39,426 bases of DNA from Noviherbaspirillum denitrificans (GTDB lineage Bacteria > Pseudomonadota > Gammaproteobacteria > Burkholderiales > Burkholderiaceae_D): NCBI RefSeq assembly GCF_002211445.1, contig NZ_LSTO01000001.1:1003231-1042656 (forward strand), written 5' to 3'. Both the position numbers and the translations under genes were made by a program. The notes beneath the pieces were generated by a model that had not been told where the DNA came from, did no database searches, and saw nothing but the letters and a program-made list of their open reading frames with translations. Shown here in pieces: positions 27,376-36,315 of the stretch. Numbering within the stretch: position 1 is the first letter of the stretch; each line of letters starts with the position of its first letter.

Positions 27376-28266
27376 ATGAGTCAGTACTCCGCAGGCGCCG
27401 CCTTCCGCAAGGCGGTACAAGAAGAATCCCCGCTGCAGGTCGTGGGCACGATCAACGCCAACCATGCATTGCTGGCCAAGCGCGCCGGCTACCGCGCGAT
27501 CTACCTGTCCGGCGGCGGCGTGGCGGCCGGTTCCCTCGGCCTGCCCGACCTCGGCATTTCCGGCCTCGACGACGTCCTGACCGACGTGCGCCGCATCACC
27601 GACGTGTGCGACCTGCCGCTGCTGGTCGACGTCGATACCGGCTTCGGTTCCTCCGCGTTCAATGTGGCCCGCACCGTCAAGTCGATGATCAAGTTCGGCG
27701 CCGCCGCAATGCACATCGAAGACCAGGTCGGCGCCAAGCGCTGCGGCCACCGTCCGAACAAGGAAATCGTCAGCAAGCAGGAAATGGTCGACCGCATCAA
27801 GGCCGCCGTCGATGCGCGCACCGACGAAAACTTCGTGATCATGGCCCGTACCGACGCGCTCGCCGTGGAAGGCCTGGAAGCCGCGCTCGACCGCGCGCAG
27901 GCCTGCGTCGAAGCCGGCGCCGATATGGTGTTCCCGGAAGCGATCACCCAGCTCGACATGTACAAGATCTTCGCCGACACGCTGAAGGTGCCGGTCCTGG
28001 CCAACATCACCGAGTTCGGCGCGACCCCGCTGTACACCGTCGAAGAACTCAAGAGCGTCAACGTCGGCCTCGTGCTGTATCCGCTGTCCGCCTTCCGCGC
28101 GATGAACAAGGCTGCGGAAAACGTCTACACCGCGATCCGCCGCGACGGCACGCAAAAGAACGTGGTCGATACCATGCAGACCCGCATGGAGCTGTACGAC
28201 CGCATCAATTACCACGAATTCGAACAGAAGCTCGACGCCCTGTTCGCACAACAAAAAGCCAAGTAA
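27376..28266 (+). CDS. prpB: 2-methylisocitrate lyase PrpB
   Basis: A 296-residue enzyme, the same length as E. coli PrpB. It splits 2-methylisocitrate into pyruvate and succinate. The catalytic motif KRCGH has Cys123, the same number as in E. coli, and VDVDTGFG is the Mg-binding strand. ATG 27376 is preceded by AAGGTGA (27365-27371); 27 upstream in-frame codons run through the sigma-54 promoter and are not translated. First gene of the prpB-prpC-acnD-prpF unit. Confidence 0.96.
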   Translation: MSQYSAGAAFRKAVQEESPLQVVGTINANHALLAKRAGYRAIYLSGGGVAAGSLGLPDLGISGLDDVLTDVRRITDVCDLPLLVDVDTGFGSSAFNVARTVKSMIKFGAAAMHIEDQVGAKRCGHRPNKEIVSKQEMVDRIKAAVDARTDENFVIMARTDALAVEGLEAALDRAQACVEAGADMVFPEAITQLDMYKIFADTLKVPVLANITEFGATPLYTVEELKSVNVGLVLYPLSAFRAMNKAAENVYTAIRRDGTQKNVVDTMQTRMELYDRINYHEFEQKLDALFAQQKAK

Positions 28267-28284
28267 TTTTTCCCGGAGATACAG

Positions 28285-29439
28285 ATGAGTGATCAACAAG
28301 CTGCAGGCTTCAAGCCCAAGAAATCCGTTGCCCTGTCCGGCGTGACCGCCGGCAATACCGCACTGTGTACCGTCGGCCGTACCGGCAATGACCTCCACTA
28401 TCGCGGCTACGACATCCTGGACGTCGCCGACACCTGCGAATTCGAAGAAATTGCCCACCTGCTGGTGCACGGCAAGCTGCCGACCACCGCCGAACTGAAG
28501 GCCTACAAGGCCAAGCTCAAGGCATTGCGCGGCCTGCCGTCGCAAGTGAAGGCGGTGCTGGAATCGCTGCCCGCAGCTTCGCATCCGATGGACGTAATGC
28601 GTTCCGGCGTCTCCGCGCTCGGCTGCGTGCTGCCCGAGAAGGATGACCACAACACCCCCGGCGCGCGCGACATCGCCGACAAGCTGATGGCTTCGCTCGG
28701 TTCCATGTTGCTGTACTGGTACCACTTCAGCCACAACGGCAAGCGCATCGAAGTCGAAACCGACGACGACTCCATCGGCGGCCACTTCCTGCACCTGCTG
28801 CACGGCCAGAAGCCGTCCGAGCTGTGGGTCAAGGCGATGCACACCTCGCTGATCCTGTACGCAGAGCACGAGTTCAACGCCTCCACCTTCACCGGCCGCG
28901 TGATCGCCGGCACGGGCTCCGACATGTACTCCGCCATCACCGGCGCAATCGGCGCGCTGCGCGGTCCGAAGCACGGCGGCGCAAACGAAGTCGCCTTCGA
29001 AATCCAGAAGCGCTACGACAACCCGGATGAAGCGGAAGCCGACATCCGCCGCCGCGTCGAGAACAAGGAAGTCGTGATCGGTTTCGGCCACCCGGTCTAC
29101 ACCGTGTCCGACCCGCGCAACAAGGTCATCAAGGAAGTCGCACGCACGCTGTCCGACGATGCCGGCTCGATGAAGATGTTCGACATCGCCGAGCGCCTCG
29201 AAACCGTGATGTGGGAAATCAAGAAGATGTTCCCGAACCTCGACTGGTTCTCCGCCGTGTCGTATCACATGATGGGCGTGCCGACCGCGATGTTCACGCC
29301 GCTGTTCGTGATTGCGCGTACCTCCGGCTGGTCTGCGCACATCATCGAGCAGCGCATCGACAACAAGATCATCCGCCCGAGCGCGAACTATGTCGGCCCG
29401 GAAGATCTCAAATTCGTGCCGATCAAGGACCGCAAGTAA
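28285..29439 (+). CDS. prpC: 2-methylcitrate synthase PrpC
   Basis: A 384-residue citrate synthase-family enzyme that condenses propionyl-CoA with oxaloacetate. The short length, the N-terminus ([24 protein letters not shown]), and [14 protein letters not shown] with catalytic His269 mark the methylcitrate synthase branch rather than the longer GltA. GGAG precedes the ATG; 18 bp separate it from prpB. Confidence 0.95.
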   Translation: MSDQQAAGFKPKKSVALSGVTAGNTALCTVGRTGNDLHYRGYDILDVADTCEFEEIAHLLVHGKLPTTAELKAYKAKLKALRGLPSQVKAVLESLPAASHPMDVMRSGVSALGCVLPEKDDHNTPGARDIADKLMASLGSMLLYWYHFSHNGKRIEVETDDDSIGGHFLHLLHGQKPSELWVKAMHTSLILYAEHEFNASTFTGRVIAGTGSDMYSAITGAIGALRGPKHGGANEVAFEIQKRYDNPDEAEADIRRRVENKEVVIGFGHPVYTVSDPRNKVIKEVARTLSDDAGSMKMFDIAERLETVMWEIKKMFPNLDWFSAVSYHMMGVPTAMFTPLFVIARTSGWSAHIIEQRIDNKIIRPSANYVGPEDLKFVPIKDRK

Positions 29440-29447
29440 CAGCGATG

Positions 29448-29472
29448 AAAGCCCGTCCGCATGACGGGCTTT
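29448..29472 (+). other. Stem-loop between prpC and acnD
   Basis: A perfect 10-bp stem AAAGCCCGTC (29448-29457) with GACGGGCTTT (29463-29472), 5-nt loop. The tail is CTTACCTT, not a T-run, so termination would at most be partial; it may instead set mRNA stability inside the operon. Confidence 0.6.
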
Positions 29473-29502
29473 CTTACCTTAACACTACCTATCCGCACAC
29501 TC

Positions 29503-32103
29503 ATGAATACCGCCTACCGCAAACCCCTGCCGGGCACCAAGCTGGACTACTACGACGCGCGCGCAGCGGTCGAAGCGATCCAGCCGGGCGCCTGGGAAAA
29601 GCTGCCCTACACCTCGCGCGTGCATGCCGAAAACCTGGTGCGCAAATGCGAACCCGCCATCCTTACGGAATGCCTGAAGCAGATCATCGAAGTCAAGCGC
29701 GAGCGCGACTTCCCGTGGTTCCCGGCACGTGTCGTCTGCCACGACATCCTCGGCCAGACCGCGCTGGTTGACCTCGCGGGCCTGCGTGACGCAATCGCCG
29801 ACCAGGGCGGCGACCCGGCCAAGGTCAATCCGGTCGTGCCGGTGCAGCTGATCGTCGACCACTCGCTCGCCGTCGAATGCGGCGGCTTCGACCCGGACGC
29901 ATTCGCCAAGAACCGCGCGATCGAGGATCGCCGCAACGAAGACCGTTTCCACTTCATCGAGTGGACCAAGGAAGCGTTCAAGAACGTCGACGTGATCCCG
30001 GCCGGTAACGGCATCATGCACCAGATCAACCTGGAAAAGATGTCGCCGGTGATTCACGCCATCGACGGCGTCGCCTTCCCCGACACCTGCGTCGGCACCG
30101 ACAGCCACACTCCGCACGTTGACGCGCTGGGCGTGATCGCGATTGGCGTGGGCGGCCTCGAAGCCGAGAACGTCATGCTGGGCCGCGCCTCCTGGATGCG
30201 CCTGCCGGAAATCGTCGGCGTCGAACTGTCCGGCAAGCGTCAGCCGGGGATCACCGCGACCGATATCGTGCTCGCGCTGACCGAGTTCCTGCGCAAGTCG
30301 AAGGTGGTCGGCTCCTACCTCGAGTTCTACGGCGAAGGCGCGAAGTCGCTGACGCTGGGCGACCGTGCAACCATCTCCAACATGGCGCCGGAATACGGCG
30401 CGACCGCGGCGATGTTCTCCATCGACCAGCACACGCTCGATTACCTGATGCTCACGGGCCGCACCGAAGAACAGGTGAAACTGGTCGAGACCTATGCGAA
30501 GGTCGCAGGCCTGTGGTCCGACAGCCTGCAGAACGCACAGTACGAGCGCGTGCTGAAGTTCGACCTGTCGACCGTAGTGCGCAACATGGCAGGCCCGTCC
30601 AACCCGCATGCACGCGTGGCGACGACCGACCTGGCTGCCAAGGGCATCGCCGGCAAGTGGGAAGAAACCCCGGGCCAGATGCCGGACGGCGCAGTGATCA
30701 TTGCTGCTATCACCAGCTGCACCAACACCTCCAACCCGCGTAACGTGATTGCCGCCGCCCTGCTGGCACGAAACGCGAACAAGCTGGGCCTGACCCGCAA
30801 GCCGTGGGTGAAGTCCTCGCTGGCTCCCGGCTCCAAGGCCGTCGAACTGTACCTGGAAGAAGCTGGCCTGAAGGGCGACCTGGAAAAGCTCGGCTTCGGC
30901 ATCGTCGCCTTCGCCTGCACCACCTGCAACGGCATGTCGGGTGCGCTGGATCCCAAGATCCAGCAAGAGATCATCGACCGCGACCTGTACGCCACCGCCG
31001 TGTTGTCGGGCAACCGTAACTTCGATGGCCGTATCCATCCGTACGCAAAGCAGGCGTTCCTGGCCTCGCCGCCGCTGGTCGTCGCTTACGCGCTGGCCGG
31101 TACCGTGCGTTTCGACATCGAGCGCGATTCCTTCGGCACCGATGCCAACGGCAAACCGATCCTGTTGAAGGACCTGTGGCCGAGCGACGAAGAGATCGAC
31201 GCCATCGTCAACGCCAGCGTGAAGCCGGAGCAGTTCAACAAGGTCTACATCCCGATGTTCGAGAAGCGTGCAGCTTCCGGTGAAAAGATCACCCCGCTGT
31301 ACAACTGGCGCCCGCAATCGACCTACATCCGCCGTCCGCCGTACTGGGAAGGCGCGCTGGCAGGCGAGCGCACGCTGAAGGGCATGCGTCCGCTGGCGGT
31401 CTTGCCGGACAACATCACGACCGACCACCTGTCGCCGTCCAACGCCATCCTGCTGGATTCCGCAGCAGGCGAATACCTCGCGAAGATGGGCTTGCCGGAG
31501 GAGGACTTCAACTCCTACGCGACGCACCGCGGCGACCACCTGACCGCGCAACGCGCGACCTTCGCGAATCCGCAGCTGGTCAACGAAATGGCCGTGGTCG
31601 ATGGCAAGGTCAAGAAGGGCTCGCTGGCCCGCGTCGAGCCGGAAGGCAAGGTCATGCGCATGTGGGAAGCCATAGAAACCTACATGGAGCGCAAGCAGCC
31701 GCTGATCATCATCGCCGGCGCCGATTACGGCCAGGGTTCGTCGCGTGACTGGGCAGCCAAGGGCGTGCGCCTCGCCGGCGTGGAAGCGATCGCGGCCGAA
31801 GGCTTCGAGCGCATCCACCGCACCAACCTGATCGGCATGGGCGTGCTGCCGCTGGAGTTCAAGCCGGGCACGACCCGCCTGACGCTGAACATCGACGGCA
31901 CCGAGACCTATGACGTCGTCGGCGCGCTCAAGCCGCGTGCGGACCTCACGCTTGTGATCACCCGCAAGAATGGCGAACGTGTGGAAGTGCCGGTGACTTG
32001 CCGTCTCGATACCGCGGAGGAAGTGTCTGTCTACGAAGCGGGCGGCGTGCTGCAGCGTTTCGCGAAGGACTTCCTGGCGGCGTCGGACGCGAAGGCGGCG
32101 TAA
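29503..32103 (+). CDS. acnD: Fe/S-dependent 2-methylcitrate dehydratase AcnD
   Basis: An 866-residue aconitase-family protein. Its cluster ligands are Cys406 (ITSCTNTSNP), Cys472 and Cys475 (FACTTCNGMSG), and the swivel domain includes GADYGQGSSRDWAAKG. Together with prpF it replaces the cofactor-free PrpD of enterobacteria, converting 2-methylcitrate to 2-methylaconitate. Length and the prpF neighbour separate it from AcnA. ATG 29503 has no obvious Shine-Dalgarno; the in-frame ATG at 29461 lies in the stem-loop and is rejected. Confidence 0.95.
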   Translation: MNTAYRKPLPGTKLDYYDARAAVEAIQPGAWEKLPYTSRVHAENLVRKCEPAILTECLKQIIEVKRERDFPWFPARVVCHDILGQTALVDLAGLRDAIADQGGDPAKVNPVVPVQLIVDHSLAVECGGFDPDAFAKNRAIEDRRNEDRFHFIEWTKEAFKNVDVIPAGNGIMHQINLEKMSPVIHAIDGVAFPDTCVGTDSHTPHVDALGVIAIGVGGLEAENVMLGRASWMRLPEIVGVELSGKRQPGITATDIVLALTEFLRKSKVVGSYLEFYGEGAKSLTLGDRATISNMAPEYGATAAMFSIDQHTLDYLMLTGRTEEQVKLVETYAKVAGLWSDSLQNAQYERVLKFDLSTVVRNMAGPSNPHARVATTDLAAKGIAGKWEETPGQMPDGAVIIAAITSCTNTSNPRNVIAAALLARNANKLGLTRKPWVKSSLAPGSKAVELYLEEAGLKGDLEKLGFGIVAFACTTCNGMSGALDPKIQQEIIDRDLYATAVLSGNRNFDGRIHPYAKQAFLASPPLVVAYALAGTVRFDIERDSFGTDANGKPILLKDLWPSDEEIDAIVNASVKPEQFNKVYIPMFEKRAASGEKITPLYNWRPQSTYIRRPPYWEGALAGERTLKGMRPLAVLPDNITTDHLSPSNAILLDSAAGEYLAKMGLPEEDFNSYATHRGDHLTAQRATFANPQLVNEMAVVDGKVKKGSLARVEPEGKVMRMWEAIETYMERKQPLIIIAGADYGQGSSRDWAAKGVRLAGVEAIAAEGFERIHRTNLIGMGVLPLEFKPGTTRLTLNIDGTETYDVVGALKPRADLTLVITRKNGERVEVPVTCRLDTAEEVSVYEAGGVLQRFAKDFLAASDAKAA

Positions 32104-32107
32104 GCAA

Positions 32108-32190
32108 GTAGGGTGGGTAGAGCGAAGCGAAACCCACCATTCGATGCACAGAAGCACACGGTGGGTTTCGCTGCGCTCTACCCACCCTAC
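32108..32190. repeat. 83-bp palindromic repeat-like element between acnD and prpF
   Basis: Two 31-bp arms, 32108-32138 and 32160-32190, are inverted copies with one mismatch, around a 21-bp centre. The outer ends read GTAGGGTGGG and CCCACCCTAC. Elements with this GTAGGGTGGG...GAAACCCACC pattern recur as intergenic palindromes in many proteobacterial genomes and are often mis-annotated as short proteins containing RNPP and LYPPY, which this copy would also encode. Only one copy is in the window. As RNA it forms a very stable hairpin inside the prp operon. Confidence 0.8.
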
Positions 32191-32212
32191 GATCCTTTAC
32201 CGGACAACATAC

Positions 32213-33400
32213 ATGGCACACGTACCCCAAATCAAAATCCCCGCCACCTACATCCGTGGCGGCACCAGCAAAGGCGTGTTTTTCCGCCTGCAGGATTTGC
32301 CCGAGCGCTGCCAGGTGCCGGGCAAGGCGCGCGACAATCTCTTCATGCGCGTGATCGGCAGCCCTGACCCGTATTCGGCGCACATCGACGGCATGGGCGG
32401 CGCGACGTCGTCCACGTCAAAATGCGTGATCCTCTCCAAGAGCGACGTGCCCGGCCACGACGTCAACTATCTCTATGGCCAGATCTCCATCGACAAGGCC
32501 TTCGTTGACTGGAGCGGCAACTGCGGCAATCTCTCCACGGCAGCAGGCGCATTCGCGATTCACGCAGGTCTCGTCGATCCTTCGCGCATTCCGGAGAACG
32601 GCACCTGTGTTGTTCGCATCTGGCAGGCCAACATCAAGAAAACCATCATCGCGCACGTGCCGGTCACCAATGGCCAGGTGCAGGAAACCGGTGATTTCGA
32701 ACTGGACGGTGTGACTTTCCCGGCTGCGGAAATCGTGCTGGAGTTCATGGACCCGTCCGACGATGCGGAAGAGGGCGGCTCGATGTTCCCGACTGGTAAC
32801 CTGGTGGATGACCTCGAGGTGCCCGGCATCGGCACGCTGAAAGCCACCATGATCTCCGCAGGTATACCAACCGTATTCGTGAACGCGGAAGAGATCGGCT
32901 ACACCGGCACCGAACTGCGCGAGCAGATCAACACGGATGCAGCCGCCTTGGCGAAGTTCGAAAAGATCCGCGTGGCCGGCGCGCTGCGCATGGGCCTCAT
33001 CAAGAGCCCGGAAGAAGCCGCAACTCGCCAGCACACGCCCAAGATTGCATTCGTCGCGAAGCCGAAGGATTACGTGTCTTCGAGCGGCAAGACGGTCGCC
33101 GCCGGCGACGTCGACCTGCTGGTGCGCGCGCTCTCCATGGGCAAGCTGCACCACGCGATGATGGGCACGGCTGCAGTGGCGATCGGCACTGCTGCCGCAA
33201 TCCCCGGCACGCTCGTGAATATCGCTGCCGGCGGCGGCGAACGCAACGCCGTGCGCTTCGGCCATCCTTCCGGCACCTTGCGTGTCGGTGCGGAGGCAGC
33301 CAAGGTCGATGGCGAATGGCGCGTCACCAAAGCCATCATGAGCCGCAGTGCGCGCATCCTGATGGAAGGCTGGGTACGCGTTCCCGGCGACGCATTCTAA
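32213..33400 (+). CDS. prpF: 2-methylaconitate cis-trans isomerase PrpF
   Basis: A 395-residue PrpF-family protein with the diaminopimelate epimerase-like double fold. It has IPATYIRGGTSKGVFF at the N-terminus, DWSGNCGNLSTAAGAFA and HHAMMGTAAVAIGTAAAIPGT. It isomerises the 2-methylaconitate made by AcnD so that a second hydration can proceed. ATG 32213 is chosen; the in-frame extension to 32144 consists of the palindromic repeat. Shine-Dalgarno is weak. Last gene before a strong terminator. Confidence 0.95.
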   Translation: MAHVPQIKIPATYIRGGTSKGVFFRLQDLPERCQVPGKARDNLFMRVIGSPDPYSAHIDGMGGATSSTSKCVILSKSDVPGHDVNYLYGQISIDKAFVDWSGNCGNLSTAAGAFAIHAGLVDPSRIPENGTCVVRIWQANIKKTIIAHVPVTNGQVQETGDFELDGVTFPAAEIVLEFMDPSDDAEEGGSMFPTGNLVDDLEVPGIGTLKATMISAGIPTVFVNAEEIGYTGTELREQINTDAAALAKFEKIRVAGALRMGLIKSPEEAATRQHTPKIAFVAKPKDYVSSSGKTVAAGDVDLLVRALSMGKLHHAMMGTAAVAIGTAAAIPGTLVNIAAGGGERNAVRFGHPSGTLRVGAEAAKVDGEWRVTKAIMSRSARILMEGWVRVPGDAF

Positions 33401-33416
33401 GCAGCAATGCATGTTC

Positions 33417-33457
33417 AAAAAAAAGCGCAGAGACAGATTTGTCGATGCGCTTTTTTT
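33417..33457 (+). terminator. Intrinsic terminator of the prp operon
   Basis: A-rich arm plus GCGCA (33418-33429) pairs with TGCGC plus seven T (33446-33457); the 16-nt loop holds a further GAC/GTC pair. It ends prpB-prpC-acnD-prpF. Confidence 0.9.
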
Positions 33458-33577
33458 ACGCAGTTTCCGGCGCATCGTAAGTGCAGAGTAAGTCGCGCTG
33501 CGCATACTGAAACACTATAAAAAATCATTCCACGTGCACGTCACCATCGCACGCATCCAATCTGATTCGGGGGCAAC

Positions 33578-35464
33578 ATGAACTTCGCAGACTTCTACAA
33601 GAATTCCATCGAAAATCCCCAGGCATTCTGGGACAACGAAGCCAAACTCATCGACTGGAAAGAGCCCTACAAGCAGGTGCTCGACTACAGCAAACCACCC
33701 TTCACGAAATGGTTCGTCGGCGGCAAGACCAACCTCTGCCACAACGCAGTCGACCGCTGGGCGGACAAGCAGGGCGACAAGCCTGCGTTGATCGCGATCT
33801 CCACCGAGACGGACAGCGAGAAGGTCTACAGCTTCAAGGAATTGCAGTCGGAAGTGATGCGCACCGCGGCGATGATGCAATCGCTCGGCGTGGGCAAGGG
33901 TGATCGTGTGCTGATCTACATGCCGATGATCGCGGAAGCGGCGTTTGCGATGCTGGCCTGTGCACGGATCGGTGCGGTGCACTCGGTGGTGTTTGGCGGC
34001 TTTGCATCCAACAGCCTAGCCACCCGTATCGACGATGCGAAGCCGAAGCTCATTGTGTCTGCAGACGCCGGTTCGCGCGGCGGCAAGGCAGTGCCCTACA
34101 AGCCGCTGCTCGATGAAGCGATCAACCTCGCCGAGCACAAGCCCGCGCATGTGCTGCTCGTCAACCGCGGCCTGGTCCCGATGGACCTCGTTGCAGGGCG
34201 TGACGTCGATTACGCGACGCTGCGCGAACAGAACCTGAAGGCGGAAGTCCCGGTCGAGTGGCTCGAATCAAACGAGATGTCCTACATCCTCTACACCTCC
34301 GGCACGACCGGCAAGCCGAAGGGCGTGCAGCGCGATGTCGGCGGCTACGCAGTCGCGCTGGCTGCATCGATGAAGTACATCTTCTGCGGCAATCCGGGAG
34401 AAACCTATTTCTCGACCTCCGACATCGGCTGGGTGGTGGGCCACTCCTACATCGTCTACGGTCCGCTGATCGCCGGCATGGCGACCATCATGTATGAAGG
34501 CTTGCCGATCCGTCCCGATGCCGGCATCTGGTGGAGCATCGTCGAGAAGTACAAGGTCACGCGCATGTTCTCCGCGCCGACCGCGGTGCGCGTGCTGAAG
34601 AAGCAGCCGCCGGAGTTCATGAAAAAATACGACCTGTCCTCGTTGAAAGCGCTCTATCTTGCAGGCGAACCGCTGGACGAGCCGACCTCGCAATGGATTT
34701 CGTCGGAACTCGGCGTGCCCATCATCGACAACTACTGGCAGACCGAAACCGGCTGGCCGATCATGTCGGTGGCACGCGGCGTCGAGAATACTCCGACTCG
34801 CCTTGGCAGCCCCGGCGTGCCGATGTACGGCTATAACGTCAAGATTCTCAATGAATCTACCGGCGAGGAGTGTGGCGCCAACGAAAAGGGCGTGGTCGTG
34901 ATCGGCGGCCCGCTGCCTCCCGGCTGCATGCAAACCGTGTTCGGCGACGACGAGCGCTTCGTGAAGACCTACTGGTCCAACTTCAAGCAGCCGATGTATT
35001 CGACCTTCGACTGGGGCATCCGCGATAACGAAGGCTACTACTTCATCCTCGGCCGTACCGACGACGTGATCAACGTCGCCGGCCACCGTCTCGGCACGCG
35101 CGAGATCGAGGAAAGCATCTCCAGCCATCCGAATGTGTCCGAAGTGGCCGTGGTCGGTGTCGAGGACAAGCTCAAGGGACAGGTCGCGGTGGCCTTCGCC
35201 ATCCTGAAGAATGCTGAACCGGCATCGACTCCCGATGGCCGCAAGGCGCTGGAAGCGGAAGTGATGGCGGTGGTGGACAAGCAACTGGGCGCGGTTGCGC
35301 GTCCGGCGCGCGTGCACTTCGTCAGCCTGCTGCCGAAGACACGTTCTGGCAAGCTGTTGCGCCGTTCGATCCAGGCGATTTGCGAAGGGCGCGATCCGGG
35401 GGATCTGACGACGATCGAAGATCCGACGTCGCTGCAGCAGATCAAGACAGCATTGACGGTGTGA
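33578..35464 (+). CDS. prpE: Propionate--CoA ligase PrpE
   Basis: A 628-residue acyl-CoA synthetase of the AMP-forming family. P-loop YTSGTTGKPKGV, A5 motif YWQTETGWPI, hinge region GRTDDVINVAGHRLGTREIEE and the C-terminal acetylatable lysine in KTRSGKLLRR are present. The N-terminal DFYKNSIENPQAFWDNEA and the overall pattern fit PrpE (propionyl-CoA synthetase) better than Acs. It has its own unit after the prp terminator; a TATAAA at 33516-33521 may be a -10 box. It supplies propionyl-CoA to PrpC. Confidence 0.92.
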   Translation: MNFADFYKNSIENPQAFWDNEAKLIDWKEPYKQVLDYSKPPFTKWFVGGKTNLCHNAVDRWADKQGDKPALIAISTETDSEKVYSFKELQSEVMRTAAMMQSLGVGKGDRVLIYMPMIAEAAFAMLACARIGAVHSVVFGGFASNSLATRIDDAKPKLIVSADAGSRGGKAVPYKPLLDEAINLAEHKPAHVLLVNRGLVPMDLVAGRDVDYATLREQNLKAEVPVEWLESNEMSYILYTSGTTGKPKGVQRDVGGYAVALAASMKYIFCGNPGETYFSTSDIGWVVGHSYIVYGPLIAGMATIMYEGLPIRPDAGIWWSIVEKYKVTRMFSAPTAVRVLKKQPPEFMKKYDLSSLKALYLAGEPLDEPTSQWISSELGVPIIDNYWQTETGWPIMSVARGVENTPTRLGSPGVPMYGYNVKILNESTGEECGANEKGVVVIGGPLPPGCMQTVFGDDERFVKTYWSNFKQPMYSTFDWGIRDNEGYYFILGRTDDVINVAGHRLGTREIEESISSHPNVSEVAVVGVEDKLKGQVAVAFAILKNAEPASTPDGRKALEAEVMAVVDKQLGAVARPARVHFVSLLPKTRSGKLLRRSIQAICEGRDPGDLTTIEDPTSLQQIKTALTV

Positions 35465-35470
35465 TATTCG

Positions 35471-35500
35471 CTCCCCTCTCCCGCCTGCGGGAGCGGGGAG
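35471..35500. repeat. REP-like palindrome between convergent prpE and xth
   Basis: CTCCCC (35471-35476) pairs with GGGGAG (35495-35500), and CTCCC (35478-35482) with GGGAG (35489-35493), one internal mismatch, 6-nt loop. Similar CTCCCCTCTCCCGC...GCGGGAG palindromes are common intergenic repeats in Burkholderiales and Xanthomonads. It fills the gap between the two stop codons and probably acts as a shared 3' end. Confidence 0.55.
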
Positions 35501-36265
35501 TTACTCGATCGTCGCCACCACCGGCGTATGATCCGACGGCTGTTCCCACTTCCGCGGCACCTTGTCGATCACGCATTCCTTGCAGCGCGCCGCCAGCGCA
35601 GGCGACAGCAGCACATGGTCGATCCGCAGCCCGGCATTGCGCCGGAATCCCATCATCCGGTAGTCCCACCAGCTGAACAGTTTCTCCGGCTGTTCAAATA
35701 ACCGGAACGCATCCTTGAAGCCGAGATCGAGCAGGCGCCGGAACTCCGCGCGCTCAGCATCCGACACCAGCACCTGTCCTTCCCATGCTTTCGGGTCGTG
35801 CACATCGCGGTCTTCCGGCGCGATGTTGTAGTCGCCGAGCAACGCAAGGTTGTCGTGCGTCTTCAACTCATCCGCCAGCCAGTCGTGCAGCGCGTCGAGC
35901 CACTTCAGCTTGTACTGGTACTTGTCCGAGCCGACCGCCTGCCCGTTCGGGATATACGCGCAGACCACGCGCATGCCTTCGATGGTGGCGGCAATGATGC
36001 GCTGCTGCTCGTCTTCAAAGCGCGGATTGTTCCTCACGACCTCGCTCATCGGATGCTTGGACAGGATGGCGACACCGTTATAGGTCTTTTGCCCTGTGAA
36101 GACGACCTGGTAACCGGCTGCCTCGATCTCGGCAACCGGGAACTTGTCGTCGGTGAGCTTGGTTTCCTGCAGGCAGAGGATGTCGATGGGATTGTCCGCC
36201 AGCCATTGCAATACCTGCGGCAGGCGGACCTTGAGGGAATTGACGTTCCAGGTGGCGAGCTTCAT
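35501..36265 (-). CDS. xth: Exodeoxyribonuclease III
   Basis: A 254-residue endonuclease/exonuclease/phosphatase-fold enzyme that cleaves at AP sites and degrades 3' ends in base excision repair. Conserved elements: [16 protein letters not shown] with the metal-binding Glu, [11 protein letters not shown] with catalytic Asp/Asn, and the C-terminal PSDHTPV with the catalytic Asp-His. It is the short ExoA/XthA type. It follows mmsA by 50 bp on the same strand but is functionally unrelated to it. Confidence 0.94.
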   Translation of the reverse strand: MKLATWNVNSLKVRLPQVLQWLADNPIDILCLQETKLTDDKFPVAEIEAAGYQVVFTGQKTYNGVAILSKHPMSEVVRNNPRFEDEQQRIIAATIEGMRVVCAYIPNGQAVGSDKYQYKLKWLDALHDWLADELKTHDNLALLGDYNIAPEDRDVHDPKAWEGQVLVSDAERAEFRRLLDLGFKDAFRLFEQPEKLFSWWDYRMMGFRRNAGLRIDHVLLSPALAARCKECVIDKVPRKWEQPSDHTPVVATIE

Positions 36266-36280
36266 GAAGTCGGAAATCCG

Positions 36281-36310
36281 GTTGCGGTAAGACGGGAATC
36301 ATACCGCAAC
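36281..36310 (-). promoter_or_regulatory. Stem-loop after mmsA overlapping a candidate xth -10 box
   Basis: A perfect 9-bp inverted repeat GTTGCGGTA/TACCGCAAC (36281-36289 and 36302-36310). On the minus strand TATGAT (36303-36298) could be a -10 for xth, 33 nt before its start. No clean T-run follows the stem in the minus direction. Confidence 0.35.
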
Positions 36311-36315
36311 GGGGA

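Noticed and set aside
29485-32157. An 890-codon open frame antisense to acnD, and a 690-codon one antisense to prpB-prpC (27268-29340)
   Set aside because: Same explanation: codon-bias shadows of conserved genes.
32113-32212. A small protein or prpF extension containing RNPP and LYPPY motifs
   Set aside because: This is the translated palindromic repeat, a known source of spurious annotations.
33531-33541. ACGTGCACGT palindrome before prpE as an operator
   Set aside because: A 10-bp palindrome without a second copy or known factor is too weak to call.
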